In this document: piece by piece, positions 1-11,240 of the stretch
Layout of the letters: every line of letters begins with the position of its first letter
Numbering within the stretch: the first letter of the stretch is position 1
Assembly: GCA_947646735.1 (NCBI GenBank)
Contig: CANTFK010000986.1
Coordinates: 186,001-250,000, forward strand
Reading direction: 5' to 3'
Origin: Peronospora farinosa
Lineage: Eukaryota > Oomycota > Peronosporomycetes > Peronosporales > Peronosporaceae
DNA length: 64,000 bases
Translations under genes and position numbers: made by a program
The notes under the pieces: generated by a model
Databases searched by the model: none
The model's input: the letters and a program-made list of their open reading frames with translations, nothing else
Told to the model about the DNA's origin: nothing

Positions 1-140
1 TCAGGAGATCTGCCACCATATTTGTCTTGTCTGCAAGCTCGGTCTTCATCTTCCTCTTAGCAGAGTTTTCGCGCAAGAACTTGACCTTCGTGTCAACAGG
101 CTTTCCGTTAGCAGATGCTGCTTCATTGTCGATTTGTCAA
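1..140 (-). other. possible coding fragment at window edge
   Basis: On the minus strand an open, lysine-rich frame of about 46 residues runs off the left edge (it contains AKRKMKTELADK). Its composition looks like real protein, but it has no start codon upstream and a stop precedes it, so it could be one exon of a gene lying mostly outside the window. No family was recognised. The plus-strand frame at 27-311 is probably its shadow. Confidence 0.2.
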
Positions 141-690
141 TTTGTTGTCGATATGATAACAAACAGATGGCATAAGTTGCATGCCGATTTCCATCATCAC
201 CTCTTGATCCCTAAGATTTCGACGCCACCAGCTCCATTAGACAGGCTTCTGCTGTCGACAGAGCTACTGCGGCCTGCTTTCGGTATTGCCAATCAGAGGA
301 TACCTCATTGAACAAATTTTACATTTTCTTTTTTCCCTATTGGTCAAAAATATAAAACATTTGCATCCAACCCTAAATATATAAATAAATACAGTAAGAC
401 ATCGTTTTTTTGTTATATAGACCAGCCAGCACATTTAGATTTTCTCGATACTTGTCCTCTTTGGCAGGGCTTATTATTCCTCTGACCGATCATGGCCATC
501 GTGCCATGGACGGGCGTTTGTTAGCCGGATGTTCTGGGTGCCAACCAGTCCGGATAGCCCCAATAATTTTGTTTTGGGGTTCATGCTTCTACGAGAGGCC
601 GAACTAGGGTTCTCGGCGGGTACCAGTGAGAAAAGTGTGTGCCACATCGTTTTTTAGACCTTGGGTTGGTCGAAGGGGGATTTAAATCTA
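141..690. other. unassigned sequence
   Basis: No convincing gene or known repeat was seen. There are short AT-rich tracts near 320-410 and no long frame with protein-like composition. Confidence 0.3.
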
Positions 691-749
691 CGCCACTTAC
701 GACATAGGCCGGAGCTTACCCAAGGCACCGGCCTGTGTCGTAAGTGGCG
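691..749. repeat. short near-perfect palindrome (hairpin)
   Basis: A 22-base arm at 691-712 is the reverse complement of 728-749 with one mismatch, leaving a 15-base loop. It codes for nothing obvious. It may be the folded remnant of a small inverted-repeat element or of a template-switch event. Confidence 0.8.
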
Positions 750-899
750 CAGGGGATACCCCCAGATTTTTTGTCTTACCTGCTTCTTAGGATTGATTGA
801 CGACAAAATCGAATCCACACTTTTTCGAGGGGTAATACTAGCCGCCATCGCCCTCAGTACCTGGTCTTCGTCTTTCTTACGCTATAAGATCTATCTTTA

Positions 900-3388
900 A
901 GTTCACTAAGACAAGAAAGTGGCCCCATTCCCTAAGCGCTCCTCCAACCCAGAAGATCTGACTAATCATGCCAATGTCAATATTTTCGTCAGGACGTTAA
1001 GAGGTCGAATGAAAAACATCTTAAAACAAGTTTACAGCATCCAAAGATACGCCAACCCAGGTCTTCCGACGAGAGACCATGGCCAACCATCTAAGGAACT
1101 TTCTATTGGCTGAAAATTCAACCAATTAAAAACTCGGATTTTCGTTGGTTGTCCACGCTTAACCGTTTCGTGAGCTCGCCGCTCCTGCTTTACGCCCCTC
1201 GCTCAAGACTTCAGCAGCTCCGCACCTGTCGGTCCCGGTGGTATTCTGGTTACCTAGCTAGTAACAGACGAGTTTGCGACGGTATACTTTATCTTTGGTC
1301 GGGTTGAGTGGTCATCACTTTCGTCCCTGGTCTTCCTCCTGTCACACTCCGATAGGGTGTGCCTGCGGTACTTGACCCGCTTGCAAAAATCTTGCCATAT
1401 TCGCGTCAAAGAGTGTCTGTAGATTATCCACCGGGTTGGTAGGCGTTCCCCCTAGCATCTTCGCCACGTGGCAGGGAAAATTTCACGTTTTGTCCTTGCT
1501 AAATTTCCATTGGCTGAAAAAGAAAATGATTTTCGTGTTGCCACGCGTCGCCGTTTCGAGATCTCGCGGCTCTTGTTCCACGTTGCGCGCTCGGGCTTGA
1601 TTCAGCGCCGCATCAGTCGGTCCCAGGGACATCCTCGTTACTGAGTTAGTCGACAATGATCTTTGTGATCACTACCCCGCTGCAATTTGGTCGCTCGACG
1701 GCAGGATGTGTGGTGGACCTTGCTTCGCCCATGAGTATCCGTTGACCCCATACCTCTGGGGGTGGGCTGCGATGTCCCGAAGGGTCATCTGGCTGTCCCT
1801 GGACGGTGTTTGCTTGTAAGACGTCGGAGTTAAGTTTCCCTGTGCTGGTGTGTTACCGACGAGAATTGATAAACAGTTGTGAACTTTCTGTTACGTCGTC
1901 GTGATTCTGTCGAATCCCAGGAAAAGGAGGTCGTCCGGGTTGGACTTTCCTGCGACCATGTTTGCTTCTTGAAGGAGGCTGAGTTGCGCGGTGATAGCGT
2001 CTGTGACGGTCTGCAGTCGTGGTAGGGTTGACACCGGTCCCGTAAGCTGTCCTAGCAGCCGGATCTCAAAAGGTCTTTGCGACGAGGTCGCTTTCCAGGA
2101 ACGCGTTCAGCCTGCGTTGTCGGTAGTACTTTTTGACGCCAGCGTTTGACCATGATGCCAGTCTTGACTTCTCGGGGCCTATCGATTTGGTATTTCATGG
2201 TGCCTTCATCCGGACCTGTGTCGGCTTGGATTGCGCGATCTTTGTTTTGTTGATTTTCGAGGACTTTTGCCTCTCGGTTTTCAGAGATGTTGCTATGGAT
2301 CATGATAGGCATCATTACCCAAGGTGTCCTCTATGAGGACATAGGGAGGGTATTTAGGTTTCTCTTCAATAAGTTTAACCTCGACCATGTTGACCGGACC
2401 CCTCCCAAGGTCCGGTCGGCCCTTCTATCCTTTGTTTTTTCTTCTTGAGTCACTGGAGATCGGTCTTCCAGTGGCTCTTCGGTCTTGTGCTCCTTCTTGA
2501 CATGAATGTCTTTATCTTCTAGGGACTCGCGGTGAAATCCCGCTTCTTTCGAAGATCCGGGCACGCGCACCATTGTGGTGGAGTGGGTTCTCAAAATTGT
2601 ACGATGAGACCCCAAACCACTCACTGTGCCGGACTGCCGACTGTCGGAGGGGGTACCCCGATGCCGCGTATGGACCTTCTTTTTTTCTTGTGTACCCGTC
2701 GGCAGGCGGGTTGCACTCTTCGGAGGACTTGGTGACGATGTAGATGTCTGCCTTGAGGGAGGTAGACCTGGGGGCCTCGAGTGGATATGCTTCACTCGGT
2801 GGACCGGTAGGTGGCCACTAGATCGACCTTGTCGAGAGTGGACTTAAAGCCAAATTCTTCAGGGAGCTTATCCCTGGCCTTTTCCTTCTTGTTTCAGGGG
2901 TATCAACCACGTGACCTTTACGTTGCTCCCGGACCGTGAGGTAAGGGAGGTCGCTTCCGATAGCGGGTCTTGGGGGGGTGTTGCTACTCGAACGAGCTAA
3001 CAGGCCAAATATATCCTGGAGCTCTATTCGCACTTGAACTTCGCTACACAACTGTCTTCGACGGGGGGTCAAAAATGTATCCTTTCCCGGAACAGTGAGT
3101 AACTTAGAACAAGTTCTTCTTGGGTGACGGAGTCGTGCCACGTAGATCGCAAATTGAGTAGTATTTAATATAGTCCTATCCTTTTAACTCCTTTACTCTG
3201 TCCTTGCCTGAAGCTCTGATTCCTTGCGTTGACTGGTCTAATGCTTGTGTTAATTGGTCAGGAGTGGCTGAACCCCGAGAAGCCGCGGTCGACCGATGAG
3301 GGACCGGGCCTACTGACGAGGAGCTGAGGTCGACCAATGAGGGAACCAGATTTTCCGATGAGGTACCTGTTCGACCAATGAGGGACCT
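900..3388 (-). mobile_element. Gypsy-like retrotransposon remnant, family G copy 1
   Basis: This stretch matches 45507-47500 (copy 2) over blocks of DNA, for example the parts near 1380-1500 and 45790-45920. It holds a decayed gag on the minus strand. The far end (about 3280-3388) carries an imperfect tandem repeat built on a unit like GACCAATGAGGGACC, also seen in copy 2 at about 47280-47395. Element A is inserted at its right edge, and sequence similar to copy 2 resumes after A at 11063. LTR borders cannot be fixed. Confidence 0.55.
2331..2795 (-). pseudogene. gag N-terminal region fragment, family G
   Basis: An open frame of 154 residues shares the blocks STTMVRVPGSS and GFHRESL with the much longer gag at 62263-63372, so it is recognisable as the N-terminal, charged and disordered part of the same Gag family. 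It is followed on the minus strand by another open piece (2052-2315) in a different frame, which fits a frameshifted gag. Copy 2 carries the same region near 46530-46700 in still worse condition. No zinc knuckle was found here. The function is inferred only from the copy at the right end of the window. Confidence 0.5.
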
Positions 3389-3707
3389 TGTAACGGGCTA
3401 AGGACTCGTTACCGTCTTACACTTAAAGGGCGTTGAGGAAGCGCTTTTAATGAACTCGTAAATATAAATCTGTTTTGGTTTTTGTTTTAGTTTAATTCTC
3501 AGTAAGTGCGAATATGTTCCCTAGCTCATGGGAACCACTCAATATGGAAGTCATTTTATTATTGGCTAATTATTGGGTCTGGCACCCCAATATTAAACCA
3601 ATGATAAAATGACGCGCAGTATCCAATAATCGGATACTGCCCTATGCCTACTTCTGTAATTATGTATAATTCCTATAACTACTCATGTATTAGGTTGCCC
3701 CATTACA
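3389..3707 (-). repeat. 3' LTR of element A (family 1)
   Basis: A 319-bp repeat begins TGTAAC and ends ATTACA, the short inverted ends expected of an LTR. It matches the LTRs at 39069, 45154, 52066 and 59310. On the minus strand it is preceded by a purine-rich tract (complement of 3708-3722), a good polypurine tract. Confidence 0.9.
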
Positions 3708-3809
3708 TCACCACCCCTCTCTAAGTTGTTCTTATTACAACGTAAGCACATAACATAGAAATGATTCTTCATGCCAAAAATGCAGCGACACAACCTTGAA
3801 CCTGCTCAG

Positions 3810-4738
3810 TGACACACAACGGAGCAGCAACACCCGGGCCGCGCGCGCAAGGATATGTCTGACGACATCAACCGTACGATCTGCAAAGAGCAGACACCGC
3901 GAGTCACGGACGCACACTTGATCCCGCGGACGCTATACCGTTATATTGGCGATAATCATCTAGAATTGCGAGAACTCATAACGAAACTCTCTATTCGCTA
4001 TCAATCCATTGGTGCAGTGGTTTACCACTGAGTTCTTGATCGTTATGTCGCTGGTTCGATCCACACGTGCGCCAAATTCGATTTGCTATGGCATCCCACA
4101 TAGTCGCAAATGACATCCAAGTTTTCTCGAGCCTCATAATAAATCTCGGAATCGCTCGGGGTCTCGTCGTCAAAGTTCTGTTGCTCACGAGCATCACGGC
4201 TCGCGAGATTGGGGATGGAATTATCAGCATCACTCACAATCGTCGTCTTCCTACGCGACTCATAATCCTCGAATACATCTGGTACATCTTGGGACAGCGT
4301 ACTCGATGGCTCCCATATATCGTCCGACGCGTAATATCCCAACCAGCGAACCCTTTAATGTTCTCGACATGGTTCTTCATGGACGCCGAGTCATTTCTCG
4401 GCGCTTGTGATCCTCGTGATTGACAATTCAGTCGACAATCCAGCGTCGCGCACCCGATGCATCAATTAAGGTAGGAGGATCATCACGACGGAAGATCTCT
4501 GGCGATGAGCGCTGATTCTCATAATCGGGCGCCTGTACAGTCGAATGATGAGCTGCGCCTACTCCGATCTGAAGCCGAGGAGTCGAAGAATGCCCTACTT
4601 GATGCTCGCGAGATGGCTGAGAGAGCTCAAGATCGTGCGGATGCTGCGACTGAGGCTGCTGAGCGGACTCGACGTGAGCAGCGGGTACTGGTTGAGCGCC
4701 TACGTCAACTTGAGACGACTGCGTTCAAAGGACCCTAG
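3810..4738 (+). pseudogene. antisense coiled-coil gene of element A, broken
   Basis: This runs opposite to pol. The C-terminal coiled-coil part is open at 4505-4738 (starting MSADSHNRAPVQSNDEL) and stops early because a CAG seen in elements C and D is TAG here. The upstream part near 3850-4010 in the antisense frame carries the block EQTPRVTDAHLIP, shared with element D. A tRNA-like segment at about 4012-4070 interrupts it. See the better copies at 39500-40897 and 52490-53562. Confidence 0.45.
4012..4070 (+). other. tRNA-like segment with pol III A and B boxes, element A
   Basis: TTGGTGCAGTGG fits an A box and CTGGTTCGATCC a B box, about 40 bases apart, with CGCCA at the end. The stems pair badly, so this is not a working tRNA; it is more like a SINE head or a decayed tRNA. 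The same segment is in element D (52672-52738) but not at the matching place in C. Confidence 0.4.
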
Positions 4739-5689
4739 AAGATCGAGTCACTACGCGTTCCGGCAGGACTTGGTCCCAGTCGTCGTCAAGGGATGTCGGA
4801 ATTCGAGCCGGCACAGAAGAGCGGGGAAGATTCGAAGGGAGATCCGCCGGCAGGTAAGCCTTGAGGCGCCCGACGTAGAACGTCGGGTGCAAACGCATAG
4901 ATGTAGGTATGTCTAGCGTGTAAGCGTCACCATGCACCTTAACAACACTAAATGGGCCAATATATCTTGGCGCTAACTTAATAGCGCCCAAATTCGTCAC
5001 TGAGGTGTTCGGTAATCCACTTGTTAATAACAATACTCTGTCACCTTCTCGAAATATCAACATATTCTTTCGACCTCTTCTATCTGCATTATCCTTTTTC
5101 TTGTCGACTGCCTCTTGTAATGCATCACGCACAAAGCGCGTGATTTCTTGTCGTTATAGCAAAAATTCGGTTACTGCAGCCGAAATTACAGGCGACGTAT
5201 TCTCCTTTGGAGCAAAAATTAGCAACGGAAGACGCGATGGAAAGCATCGCGTCAGGAGTCGATATGCCGTTGGCCACAAAATTACCAGTAGTAGGTGCAA
5301 CGGCAGCAACCTTATCCTCCTCTTAATTAAATATCAATAGTCTCGGCACAATTACATCGGTAGATACTACCCCACAAAGCATGGAAACAGGGTGTTCTGA
5401 AGCTGAGAGAGCAAGTAGCGCCGGAACGCGAGGATGCCTCGCGTTGTTAACGAAAAAGGGGTCAACCCGGTTGACGCATGGACAGTATTGTCGATTGCAA
5501 ACTCTGCAAGTGGAAGAAATGAACTCCATGATGAGAACGATGTTGCATAACTGCGCAAGACATCTTCGAGCACTCTGTTCACACGCTTCGTTTGCCCATC
5601 CGTCTCTGGATGGGCCGCCGTAGACATAAGCAACCGCGCGCCTAATAGCTGGAATGATTCGGCCCAGAAAGCCGAAGTGAAACGCGGGT

Positions 5690-6035
5690 CAACGATACAG
5701 CCACTAGTGATGTGTTGACGAGCGTGAGTAATGGTGCGACCGCTGTGAGTACTGTGACGTCTGGTATTGCACCTAGTGAGCTGAGTGGGGAGTTTACCAC
5801 CGCAACCGCGCCACCGGCTATCCCATTACCTGGGTCAGGATTTCCAGCGGGAAGGCCTAACAAACGGCTACAAAGTCGCGTCAAGCGGATGAAACGATCA
5901 ATGCTGTTAAGAACGATACAAGTGATATGACCATTGAATGGGTCCTTGATTCAGCAAGTGATTGTCATTTCTGCACGTCGATTGTAGGTCTTGATGCGTT
6001 TACATACACATCTGACTACGGACTACTTTGGACGT
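5690..6035 (+). mobile_element. Copia gag-protease fragment inside element A
   Basis: This block replaces integrase sequence present in elements C and D. Its plus strand reads WVLDSASDCHF at about 5940-5970, like the Ty1/Copia protease site (WxLDSGAS-D/C-H), after a proline- and basic-rich stretch. It is probably a short Copia scrap captured during a repair event. Frames are broken. Confidence 0.5.
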
Positions 6036-6158
6036 TGTCTAACAAGACAAGAGTATCCTTCGGTAATCTTGTCTTGTTAGACAAAAGATAAAAAAATTGA
6101 TCTTATCTTCAAGCATCACGGATTCTGGCAAGCCGTGATGCCTGAAGATAAGATCAAT
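6035..6158. repeat. two adjacent foldback hairpins
   Basis: 6035-6052 pairs perfectly with 6067-6084 (18 bp). 6096-6121 pairs with 6133-6158 (26 bp, one mismatch). The right arm of the second hairpin is normal integrase sequence as in element D; the left arm is its inverted copy replacing the expected sequence, which suggests a template switch. Confidence 0.85.
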
Positions 6159-8769
6159 GCAGATCTTTGCTGTCGTCTCCGCCGTAATGTTGGTGGAGAC
6201 CAGAGCAAAATGCACCATTTTGCTGAATTTATCCACTAGAACCAATACCCCGTGCGTTTCTGTTCATCCGGTGGAAGTCCAAAGATACATTCCATATTGA
6301 CCGCGCGCCAGGCTTCCGTAGCAATTGGAAACGGACGATTTGGGGCTTTGATGACGGCGCAGGCTTCACACGCTGACAGGTTTCACAGGAGCGCACCCAT
6401 TTCTAAATGTGCTTATACATTCGCGACCAGAAAATACGCGAGAAATAGCCGCAAACATTTTTTCGCGACCCAAGTGTCCGCCAGCTAAGCTGTCGTGGAA
6501 TTCATGAACCAATCGGGCTCGAAGATCGTCATCAGCAGGGATGACTTCACGCGATGAATCAAATACGTCCATCGTGTACGTCAACAACGGACCGTCAAGC
6601 GCGTAACGCTTAATGTTTCGCGTCTTATTTTCGTCAACTTCGCGAGTGAAATCTCGCTCGGGTTTCTATGATAGTTAACAATTACCGCATAGAATGGAAT
6701 CATTCGCATAATATTCAGCATTTTGGCTTCGTATCATCAGCACGGGTGTCGAAATCATCGCATTGAGCCCCAGCTCAACACAACACGCACAGATATCAAC
6801 GTCATCATCAACATTGTCTGTTTGATGACCTCGATCGCGACGAGGATCGTAATAAGGACGAGAAGAAAGCGCGTCAGCGAGAATGTTATTCTTGCCAGGC
6901 TTGTAATGCACCACAAAATTATACTCGGCAAAAAATGACAACCACCGTGCCATACGCTGAGACAAGTGAGAACTCTTGATGGCGGTACGCAATGATGCGT
7001 GATCTGTGTAAAAAGACTGCATTTTTTCGCCGATCAAATATACTCTAAACGTGATTAGCGCGTAACGCATAGCCAAAAGTTCCTTGTCGTGTACCGGATA
7101 ATTTTTCTCGGCAGGTTTCACCTGTCGTGATTGAAAACTCACGACGCGCTCTCGACCCTCGTCATCAAATTGCATGAGGGCACATCCTATAGCGAAATTG
7201 CTCGCGTCACATACGACGTGGAATGGCTTAGAGTCATCAGGTAACATCAGCACCGGTGCCTCGGACAAGCTCTTCTTTACGGAGTCGAAGGCAGATTGAT
7301 GTTCTGCCTTCCATAACTATACTGCTTCTTTCTTGAGCAGTTTCGATAATGGCTGAATTAGCTCAGCATAGTTCTTCGTATACTTATGCAAGTAATTCGC
7401 CGGACCGAGCCATTGACGTAATTCAGTTTGGTTCCTGGGCGTTGGCCAGGAACAGATCGATGAGATTTTCTCAGGATCAGCGCGGACACCTTCCTTGCTG
7501 ACGTAGCAACCGAGTGCTGGAATCTCGGGAGCGCAGAAGACACATTTCTTCAAATTCGCATACAATTTATTCTCACGCATAACTTATAACACCTGCTTCA
7601 AGTGTCGAAGGTGTACCTCCGTAGCGCTGAGCTTTTTCTCAGCGCGGCTGTGAACGAAAATGTCGTCAAAGTAGCTCGGTTCAAAGTCGCGAAGTGGTCG
7701 AAGTACTTGTGTCACCATCCGATTGAACGTAGCTGGAGCATTCATAAGACCTTGTGGTATGACTAACCACTCCCAAAGCATCCCGCTTGGGGTGCTGACC
7801 GCAGTGAATGGAATGTCACTGTCCCTCATGAGAATCTGATAGAAACCCTCTGTCAGATCTATGGCGCCGTAAATCTCGCTTCCGGACATGGTATTCAATA
7901 CCATGTCTTTTCGAGGAATAGGCGTTTGAGCCGGGATTGTGGCGTCATTTAGCTTGTTGAAGGCGTGCACAATGCGCCAACCGCCGGTGGCTTTCTTCAC
8001 ACAGAAAGTCGGGCTCGAATGTGGCGAGATACTCTCGCGGACATGACCAGCCTTGCGGCGACCCTCGAAGAATTCATCAATAGCGATGACTTGATCGCGC
8101 GGTAACGGTCACTGCCGTGTCACGAAGTATTTCGATCCTGGCACGAGATCTATCTCGTGCCGCACACCACGATCCGACGGAAGCTCAGCTGGAATTTTCT
8201 CCGGGATAATATCGGCGTACTCACCGGCGATATCGTATATAGGGTTGCTCGAAGCATGAAGAGCATCCCAAGACTGTGCCGCGAAGCGTTCTTCGCGCGC
8301 TGATTTAGGCTCGGCGCTCTTCGGACGAGCCTCCAGAACCTCTTCACTGGCTGCTTCGGTGGCTGAAACGATGCACGCTTGCTCGATGTCGCCGGCCATG
8401 AGGTCATGAAGGAAGTCTTTCCATGTAAGGTCCGGCAGAGATGTGATATCTGCAGCAGTGCACGGTGGGCTCGCTACCTTAATGTAGCGGCCACGATGTG
8501 GGGATCCCTCCACATATTCAAGCGCGCATACGGATTCCGTCACCACCGAATCAAATGCGTCAGCATGTTGACGTGAATTGCGTCGTCTCGGTGATCGGCG
8601 TGCTCCTTTCTTGCGTTTTCTCTTGCGTCTAGAGCCTCTGCTCGAGACTGGCACGTCGCTATCACAAGAGGATGATGTACCTCCCATTAGACGTGGGAGC
8701 TCTGTCTCCACCACGTCGGTCTCATGCGGATCCATATTCCGCCCATTCTCGTCAAGAGGGAGCTCGTCT

Positions 8770-9135
8770 TCGACCGCTTCACTTGTTTGCGGGAGTCCCT
8801 GCTCGACCGCCTCGATATTTATCGGGAGCCTCTGCTCGTCCGATGGACTTGTACGCGAGAGCCCCTGCTCGGCCGCTTCGATATTTATCGGGAGCCTCTG
8901 CTCGTCCGATGTGCTTGTATGCGGGAGCCTCTGCTCGACCGCCTCGAAATTGATCGGGAGCCTCTGCTCGTCCGATGTGCTTGTATGCGGGAGCCCCTGC
9001 TTGACCGCCTCGAAATTGATCGGGAGCCGCTGCTCGACCGATGTACTTGTACGCGGGAGCCCCTGTTCGACCGCCTCGTTGAGAATCGGGAACCCCTGTT
9101 CCATCGATGTCTGTGTATGCGGGAACCGCTGTTCG
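8770..9135 (-). repeat. 66-bp minisatellite inside pol linker, element A
   Basis: Alternating 33-bp half-units code on the minus strand for degenerate repeats of the type EAVEQGLPHTSTSDEQRLPI, period 22 residues, between protease and reverse transcriptase. The same array with different unit numbers is in C (about 42950-43470) and D (about 57300-57630). Confidence 0.85.
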
Positions 9136-9773
9136 ACCGCTTCGTTCTGTGGCTCCGTCAGTGTAACGGAACATACTGCGCACACAGGGCCATCGCTCTC
9201 TGTGTTGGCTACTAGTCGTGGCGAGTTCGTTCACGACCCTGACGTGAGGCCAATCGGATGAAGCGACCAACAAATGAGTAAACACTTCACTGACGTCATA
9301 ACCGCTTCGTCGTTTAACGGACCGAGATAGCCAATCTATCTTCGGCTGATACCGTGATAGCCACGGTATCCCAAGTATGCAATCAAATGCATAGTTCATC
9401 TCGTACACCAAAAATTCGTCGTTGCTCTGGAAACCGTCGAAAGTGTACGGTAAAACCACTGTTTTACGCGGGACACGTTTTAGTTGTCCATCGGCAAGTT
9501 TGACAACGATGTCACCTGGACCTTTTCGAATCGTGACAGTCGACGGGAGAAGGGACAAGCAGGATGCACGAAAGAAGTTGTTGGAAGCTCCAAAATCCAA
9601 CAACGCTCGAAGTGGTCGCTTCACTCCAGCGACGATGAGACTGATAATAATCAGTCTCGAATCATCGCGCATGGTGGTGGCATTGAAGTGAGTATGAATC
9701 ACTTTGGTGCTAGGAGCCCGAGCTGCCACCTGAGTACTCGGGGCTCCATTTTTACCAGTAGGGCGCCCCACGC

Positions 9774-10804
9774 CTACTGGAACCAATCGTTTTTTGGCGG
9801 GACCACCGACGACACAGCGTCTCTTCGTGAGACAGCTGTGTTCATCATCACCGGCGCAGGTGCACGACAGACAGCCGCCCGATGGCCTGTTTTACCACAG
9901 CGAAAACACTTCATCGTGTTAGGATTGCGAATGTCGCGGCTTAATGATTTGCCGCGACCACGAGAGGACTCGATTGCATCAATTTCCATTGGCTCTAAGC
10001 GAGACGTCCGGGGATGTTGTGACGCTGCGTGCAGGTACGACGACGCGACAGTGTAATCTTCGCGAAGCGCGAGGGCAAATGCCTCCTCGAGGGACTTTGG
10101 CTCAGCACGTGTGAGGCAGTAACGCGTCATGCCCTCTTGCATACCAAAAATAAAGACATGGACTTGTGAAGCCATGTCAATTGGCTTCGTGGTAATGCAC
10201 GAAGCAAGATGACGTGTCTTCTGCACGTAGTCACGCATCGACAGCTTGCCCTGTCGGAGTGAGAAGAAATCTGCACGCAAGCGAGATTCATCTTGAGAAG
10301 GCTCGAAAGCCAGTCGTAAGTCACGCTGGATATCGTCCAGCGTGGGGAACGCCGACTCATCTACGACGGGCTTTCCGAGAACCCATTCCTTGCCTTTGCC
10401 AACAAGCAGAGACAGCAGAAAATTGACCATGGCCGTCGGAGCGTCAATCAATCTTAACACTATTGCAATATCCACCTCGCGAAACCAGCGATTGAGGGGG
10501 ATACGACCCATACCATCACCGGAGTACGTTGACGTCTCCATCTTGATAGCGTCATGGCGCGAAGTGCGCGAGGGAGTCAATACTCGCCGATTCGCTTCGG
10601 CGAGCTCGCGCACCATAAAGGCTTGGATGGCGGCACGTTGATCACCGTACGTCGCTGTGCTCAGCAGCGACGTACACCAGACACCGCCGCGAGGCGATGT
10701 AGTGCCTGCCACTCCACCGAGGTGAGATGTGGAAAATCAGAATGCTTCAGCGAGAACGCTGGAGCCACCGAAGACTCGTCCATGTTCATCTCGAATCTGG
10801 TCAT
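9774..10804 (-). pseudogene. gag of element A
   Basis: This encodes the capsid-like Gag polyprotein that packages element RNA. The open part (9774-10712) has a Gypsy capsid region followed by a basic stretch and one zinc knuckle, CFRCGKTGHRAAVC (C-x2-C-x4-H-x4-C), near 9860-9905. By comparison with element D the true start is ATG at 10804. A deletion near 10670 in A has shifted the frame, so the first 35 or so residues are out of phase. The same gene is more open in element C. Confidence 0.8.
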
Positions 10805-10830
10805 TGGAAGGACTACAAAGTGCTACCAGG

Positions 10831-11062
10831 TGTAACGGGCTAATGAACCGTTACCGTATTACACTAAAAGGGCGTTGAGGAAGCGCTCTTAATTAACTCG
10901 TAAATATAACTCTGTTTTATTTTTGTTTTAGTTTTGATTCGCAGTAAGTACGAATATGTTCCTTAGCTCATGGGAACCACTCAATATGGAAGTCATTTTA
11001 TTATTGGCTAATTATTGGGTCTGACACCCCAATAATAAACCAATAATAAAATGACGCGCTGT
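10831..11062 (-). repeat. 5' LTR of element A, truncated
   Basis: It starts TGTAACGGGC on the plus strand and matches the other family-1 LTRs until about 11062, where similarity stops about 90 bp before the expected end. Next to it (10812-10829 complement) is a likely primer-binding site reading TGGTAGCACTTTGTAG; the tRNA is not identified. Confidence 0.85.
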
Positions 11063-11240
11063 ATTTGTCCCTTCAATCCAACGGCCCCTGGGTTCTTCAC
11101 AATGTAGGCAAGCACTTCACCACACGTCTTTCATCACTGGGGATGGGTCTATTCGTCGCTGTAAAAACGCGACAAAATCTAAAACTCTGGTCTCTCCACT
11201 AGAGTCACCTCTTCCTCTTCTGTTGGGTCGGCCTAGTGAT
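11063..11240 (-). mobile_element. family G remnant resuming after element A
   Basis: CTTCAATCCAAC and AAGCACTTCACCACA match 47549-47595 in family G copy 2. It is probably the continuation of copy 1 beyond the insertion of A. Confidence 0.45.

Larger units (their letters stand above)
4043..9786 (-). pseudogene. pol of element A (protease, RT, RNase H, integrase, chromodomain)
   Basis: Pieces in order on the minus strand: retropepsin with the active-site motif changed to LLDFGASNNFF (9240-9786); a repeat-rich linker (about 8550-9190); reverse transcriptase with an intact SYFDDIFVHSR (7584-8000) and its C-terminal part (7317-7580); RNase H with VCDASNFAIG (6675-7268); integrase zinc region (6366-6587); integrase core with LVDKFSKMVHF (6039-6245) and a later part (5367-5633); the GPF-type C-terminal domain (4725-5132); and a chromodomain (4043-4342). 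Frame breaks lie at most junctions, so it cannot make a full polyprotein. Confidence 0.85.
3389..11062 (-). mobile_element. Ty3/Gypsy element A (family 1, chromodomain type), decayed
   Basis: Order on the minus strand is 5' LTR (truncated, 10831-11062), gag, protease, repeat-rich linker, reverse transcriptase, RNase H, integrase, chromodomain, 3' LTR. That is the gag-pol order of Ty3/Gypsy chromoviruses. Multiple stops and frameshifts interrupt pol, and a Copia scrap lies in the integrase. The 5' LTR lacks about 90 bp of its outer end, so no target duplication can be read. The flanks on both sides look like family G copy 1, so A probably inserted into G. Confidence 0.9.

Noticed and set aside
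8578..9261. Plus-strand open frames (up to 227 residues) rich in REPLL and SLCSSDVLVCGS repeats
   Set aside because: They are the complement of the 66-bp coding repeat in pol; a repeat whose length is a multiple of three keeps all frames open. No independent signal.
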